The notes beneath the pieces were generated by a model. It ran no database searches, was not told where the DNA came from, and saw nothing but the letters and a program-made list of their open reading frames with translations. From contig JAZQYK010000057.1 in NCBI GenBank assembly GCA_045633505.1, forward strand, positions 1-8,293: a stretch of DNA of 8,293 nt, in the 5' to 3' direction. The stretch comes from Fimenecus sp045633505 (GTDB lineage Bacteria; Bacillota; Clostridia; Oscillospirales; Acutalibacteraceae). Made by a program: the position numbers and the translations under genes. Positions 5,963-8,293 of this stretch are shown here, one piece after another (position 1 is the first letter of the stretch; every line of letters begins with the position of its first letter).

Positions 5963-6247
5963 ATGACTATTAAACCACTTGCAGACAGAGTTGTACTCAA
6001 ATCATGCGAAATGGAAGAAACAACAAAAAGCGGAATCGTACTTACATCTGCCACTCAAGAAAAACCACAGGTGTCAGAGGTTGTTGCGGTTGGTCCCGGC
6101 GGACTTATTGACGGTAACGAAGTTAAAATGTATGTTAAAGTCGGCGACAAGGTAATTACAGGTAAATATTCAGGCACGGAAGTTAAAATGGATAACGCGG
6201 AATATACAATCGTCCGTCAGTCAGAAATTCTTGCAGTTGTAGAATAA
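5963..6247 (+). CDS. groES: Co-chaperonin GroES
   Basis: This is the 10-kDa lid of the GroEL chaperonin; seven copies cap the GroEL ring during ATP-driven folding in the cytosol. The 94-residue length is typical. It has the N-terminal IKPLADRVV strand, the mobile loop with GIVLTSATQEKPQ (residues about 24-36) whose IVL triplet contacts GroEL, the VVAVGPG turn, the VGDKVI segment and the C-terminal ILAVVE strand. AGGAGG (5948-5953) lies 9 nt before ATG 5963. It is the first gene of the CIRCE-controlled operon, and groEL follows after 14 bp. Confidence 0.98.
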   Translation: MTIKPLADRVVLKSCEMEETTKSGIVLTSATQEKPQVSEVVAVGPGGLIDGNEVKMYVKVGDKVITGKYSGTEVKMDNAEYTIVRQSEILAVVE

Positions 6248-6261
6248 GGAGGGCTCGAAAT

Positions 6262-7899
6262 ATGGCTAAACAAATTATTTATGGTGAAGAAGCAAGAAAG
6301 GCTCTTCAGAATGGTATTGATAAATTAAGCAATACAGTTAAAATTACATTAGGACCTAAAGGCAGAAACGTAGTTCTTGACAGAAAATACGGCGCACCGC
6401 TTATTACAAACGATGGTGTTACAATCGCTAAAGAAGTTGAACTTGAAGATGCATTCGAAAATATGGGTGCTCAGCTTGTAAAGGAAGTTGCAACAAAGAC
6501 AAACGACGTTGCAGGTGACGGTACGACAACTGCTACACTTCTTGCTCAGGCTCTCGTTCGTGAGGGTATGAAAAACGTTGCCGCAGGCGCTAATCCAATG
6601 GTAGTTAAAAAGGGTATGCAGGCTGCTGTTGACGCAGTAGTTCAAGAAGTACTTAAAAACGCAAAGCCCGTTGCATCAAGCGACGATATTGCTCGTGTTG
6701 CAACAGTCTCAGCGGCGGACGAATACGTTGGAAACCTTATTGAAGATGCAATGGCAAAGGTTACTGCTGACGGCGTAATCACAATTGAGGAGTCAAAAAC
6801 AAGCGAAACATATTCTGACGTTGTTGAGGGTATGCAGTTTGACCGCGGCTACATTTCACCTTATATGGTAACAGATACAGATAAGATGGAAGCAATCATC
6901 GACGATGCATTTATTCTTATTACAGATAAGAAAATCAGCAATATTCAGGAAGTACTTCCACTTCTTGAACAGATTGTTCAGGCAGGTAAAAAACTTGTAA
7001 TCGTTGCTGAAGACGTTGAGGGTGAAGCTCTTTCAACAATTCTTGTTAATAAACTTCGCGGTACGTTCACTTGTGTTGCAGTTAAAGCACCAGGGTTTGG
7101 CGACAGAAGAAAAGAAATGCTTCAGGATATCGCAATCCTTACAGGCGGTCAGGTAATCACATCTGATTTAGGTCTTGAACTTAAAGATACTCAACTCTTC
7201 CAGTTGGGCAGAGCAAAGCAGGTTAAGATTTCAAAGGAAAACACAATCATCGTTGACGGTGCAGGTGAGCAGGATGCAATCAAGGGCAGAATTCATCAGA
7301 TTAAGTCACAGATTGCTGAAACAACATCTGATTTTGACCGTGAAAAGCTTCAAGAAAGACTTGCAAAACTTGCAGGCGGTGTTGCAGTAATCCGTGTTGG
7401 TGCGGCAACTGAAACAGAAATGAAAGAAAAGAAACTTCGAATTGAAGACGCTCTTGCAGCTACAAAAGCGGCTGTTGAGGAAGGCACGGTTGCAGGTGGC
7501 GGTGTAGCACTCCTCGGTGCAATTAAATCAGCATCAGCACTTCTCGATACTGACGATGCAGATTACAAAACAGGTGTTAAGATTGTTCTTAAAGCAATTG
7601 AAGAACCGGTTCGTCAGATTGCGGCAAACGCAGGTCTTGAGGGTTCAGTGATTGTAAACGAAATCGTAAATTCAAATAAGGCAGGCTACGGCTTTAACTT
7701 CGCAACAAGCGAATATGTTGATATGTTTGAAGCAGGTATCCTTGACCCTGCAAAAGTTACTCGTTCAGCACTTCAGAATGCATCATCAGTTGCAGCAATG
7801 GTGCTCACAACAGAGTCACTTGTTGCAGATATTCCTGACCCACAGGCTGAAGCAGCTGCTGCTGCGGCAATGGCTCAGGCAGGCGGAGGAATGTATTAA
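6262..7899 (+). CDS. groEL: Chaperonin GroEL (Hsp60)
   Basis: This is the 60-kDa chaperonin subunit that forms double heptameric rings and folds proteins with GroES and ATP. At 545 residues it is full length. Visible signatures are LGPKGRNVVLDRKYG (30-44), the ATP-site GDGTTT (85-90), the apical-domain region around KISNIQEVLPLLEQ, KAPGFGDRRK, the ATETEMKEKKLRIEDA stretch with its conserved aspartate, and VAGGGVAL. The C-terminus is alanine-rich and ends GGGMY instead of a long GGM repeat tail. GGAGG (6248-6252) is 9 nt from ATG 6262. There is no terminator directly at the stop; the first clear one lies about 215 bp downstream. Confidence 0.99.
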   Translation: MAKQIIYGEEARKALQNGIDKLSNTVKITLGPKGRNVVLDRKYGAPLITNDGVTIAKEVELEDAFENMGAQLVKEVATKTNDVAGDGTTTATLLAQALVREGMKNVAAGANPMVVKKGMQAAVDAVVQEVLKNAKPVASSDDIARVATVSAADEYVGNLIEDAMAKVTADGVITIEESKTSETYSDVVEGMQFDRGYISPYMVTDTDKMEAIIDDAFILITDKKISNIQEVLPLLEQIVQAGKKLVIVAEDVEGEALSTILVNKLRGTFTCVAVKAPGFGDRRKEMLQDIAILTGGQVITSDLGLELKDTQLFQLGRAKQVKISKENTIIVDGAGEQDAIKGRIHQIKSQIAETTSDFDREKLQERLAKLAGGVAVIRVGAATETEMKEKKLRIEDALAATKAAVEEGTVAGGGVALLGAIKSASALLDTDDADYKTGVKIVLKAIEEPVRQIAANAGLEGSVIVNEIVNSNKAGYGFNFATSEYVDMFEAGILDPAKVTRSALQNASSVAAMVLTTESLVADIPDPQAEAAAAAAMAQAGGGMY

Positions 7900-7900
7900 T

Positions 7901-7986
7901 TGCAAAATCTTTGATTTTGCATCGATATAAATCCTTTGCAGGATTTGCGAAGCAAAAATATCGTGTTGAATTTATTCAACATATCG
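7901..7986. repeat. Second hairpin/ATATCG array, after groEL
   Basis: The same modular family as before groES starts 2 bp after the groEL stop. In order: TGCAAAATC-ttt-GATTTTGCA (7901-7921), TCGATAT (7922-7928), AAATCCT-ttgc-AGGATTT (7929-7946), TTTGC-gaa-GCAAA (7944-7956, overlapping the previous arm so the two exclude each other), ATATCG (7958-7963), TGTTGAAT-tt-ATTCAACA (7964-7981) and ATATCG (7981-7986). The two spacer orientations point away from each other, the reverse of the layout at 5622-5823. The first hairpin lacks a T-tract and is not a convincing terminator. Confidence 0.75.
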
Positions 7987-7997
7987 CAATAATAAAT

Positions 7998-8022
7998 GCA
8001 AAACGCAAAATGCAAAATAAAA
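7998..8022 (+). repeat. Short degenerate direct repeat of GCAAAA
   Basis: TGCAAAAC, GCAAAA and TGCAAAAT follow one another with a period of 7 to 8 bases. It is a low-complexity tract between two hairpin repeat blocks, and I see no function. Confidence 0.5.
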
Positions 8023-8029
8023 CAAATAA

Positions 8030-8081
8030 CTCGGCTCCCCTGAAAGGGGACCTGTCTTTTTGTAAAGAAGACTGAGGGGTT
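8030..8081 (-). repeat. Dispersed repeat, copy 2 (inverted)
   Basis: The reverse complement of this stretch matches 23-73: the AACCCCTCAGTCT end (8069-8081 here) and the GACAG/CCCCTTTCAGGGG/AGCCGAG end (8030-8056) are kept except for one C-to-G change in the hairpin arm. The middle 12 nt (8057-8068) are unrelated to copy 1. The CCCCT-gaa-AGGGG stem-loop sits at 8037-8049. Confidence 0.75.
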
Positions 8082-8082
8082 G

Positions 8083-8139
8083 CCTTCTCCTTGAGGAGAA
8101 GGTGTCACGAAGTGACGGATGAGGTGTATATCTCATCCG
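8083..8139 (+). repeat. Compound hairpin repeat module
   Basis: Three palindromes follow each other: CCTTCTCCT/AGGAGAAGG (8083-8102), GTCAC-gaa-GTGAC (8104-8116) and CGGATGAG/CTCATCCG (8116-8139). The first two are typical, from general knowledge, of repeats scattered in gut Clostridia genomes. The block directly abuts the inverted repeat at 8030-8081. Confidence 0.6.
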
Positions 8140-8149
8140 TTTTTCTTTT
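8115..8149 (+). terminator. Rho-independent terminator, probably for groESL
   Basis: ACGGATGAG (8115-8123) and CTCATCCGT (8132-8140) form a 9-bp stem with an 8-nt loop, followed by a T-rich run broken by one C (to 8149). It lies within a repeat module, so the repeat may have brought the terminator to this site. Confidence 0.75.
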
Positions 8150-8158
8150 GTAACTATT

Positions 8159-8174
8159 ATTACAATATTGTAAT
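8159..8174. promoter_or_regulatory. 16-bp perfect palindrome, possible operator
   Basis: ATTACAATATTGTAAT is identical to its reverse complement. It ends 25 bp before the -35 box of the last gene. It also contains TGTAAT half-sites like those at 1367-1383, but in inverted arrangement, which does not fit a WalR box. Confidence 0.35.
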
Positions 8175-8199
8175 TTTTCTGTTTTTCGATAAAAATTTA

Positions 8200-8228
8200 T
8201 TGACAAACGATAAAAACGGTGCTATTTT
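8200..8228 (+). promoter_or_regulatory. SigA-type promoter of the last gene
   Basis: A consensus TTGACA (8200-8205), a 17-bp spacer and TATTTT (8223-8228) precede the start codon by about 32 bp. Confidence 0.7.
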
Positions 8229-8260
8229 AATGGTAGAACATACCCCAAAGGAGAATTTTT

Positions 8261-8293
8261 ATGAAATCAGCAAATAAATCTATTATTTTGTCT
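8261..8293 (+). CDS. Start of a truncated gene, product unknown
   Basis: The frame begins with ATG 8261, 7 nt after GGAG (8250-8253) in AAAGGAG, and runs off the window after 11 codons: MKSANKSIILS. Two lysines followed by a hydrophobic start would suit a signal peptide, but too little is visible to say more. The promoter and ribosome binding site make it a real gene start. Confidence 0.65.
   Translation, partial: MKSANKSIILS

Noticed and set aside
5963..7899. TACAT sites in groESL as MazF targets
   Set aside because: I noted three (6043, 6345, 6850), about what chance would give in nearly 2 kb of this composition, so no special targeting is indicated.
23..8081. Composite transposon bounded by the two inverted repeat copies
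   Set aside because: The copies are only about 50 bp, no transposase lies between them, and the enclosed genes are ordinary chromosomal genes; two independent insertions explain them better.

Overview
The window looks like a chromosomal segment from a low-GC, Gram-positive anaerobe of the class Clostridia, probably near the Ruminococcaceae/Oscillospiraceae. The evidence is strong Shine-Dalgarno sites, SigA-type promoters with 17-bp spacers, a perfect CIRCE operator before groESL, a YabE-type G5/3D cell-wall protein, a fused NnrE-NnrD enzyme, and dispersed hairpin repeats of a kind common in gut Clostridia. The placement is an inference from gene content; no rRNA or tRNA is present. All complete genes are on the + strand.

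Layout. (1) 1-189: a dispersed repeat with a GC-rich hairpin (23-73), then a promoter that starts transcription almost on the azlC start codon. (2) 190-1243: azlC and azlD, an overlapping pair encoding a branched-chain amino acid exporter, closed by a terminator at 1270-1299. (3) 1300-1693: a long regulatory region with an 11-bp tandem repeat that fits the WalR (YycF) box, an inverted repeat overlapping a near-consensus promoter, and a structured leader of about 120 nt. It drives a secreted DUF348/G5/3D protein (1694-2953), followed by a strong terminator. (4) 3047-5583: bifunctional NAD(P)HX epimerase/dehydratase, a small lipoprotein of unknown function, and MazF. The order recalls the Bacillus acpS-ydcC-alr-ndoAI-ndoA cluster, but alr and the MazE antitoxin are absent. 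(5) 5584-5830: an array of eight small hairpins separated by the 7-mer ATATCGA, in two inverted half-arrays. (6) 5862-7899: groES-groEL under a SigA promoter and CIRCE. (7) 7900-8149: a second, smaller array of the same hairpin family, a GCAAAA-rich tract, an inverted copy of the repeat from the left end, and another repeat module ending in a terminator. (8) 8159-8293: a 16-bp palindrome, a promoter, a ribosome binding site and the first 11 codons of a further gene.

The proteins are mostly housekeeping: amino-acid export, wall remodelling, cofactor repair, RNA-level stress control and protein folding. The least explained material is non-coding. The modular hairpin arrays on both sides of groESL keep their architecture and oriented spacer while the stem sequences differ completely from unit to unit. 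The candidate WalR site before the 3D protein is the second most useful lead.
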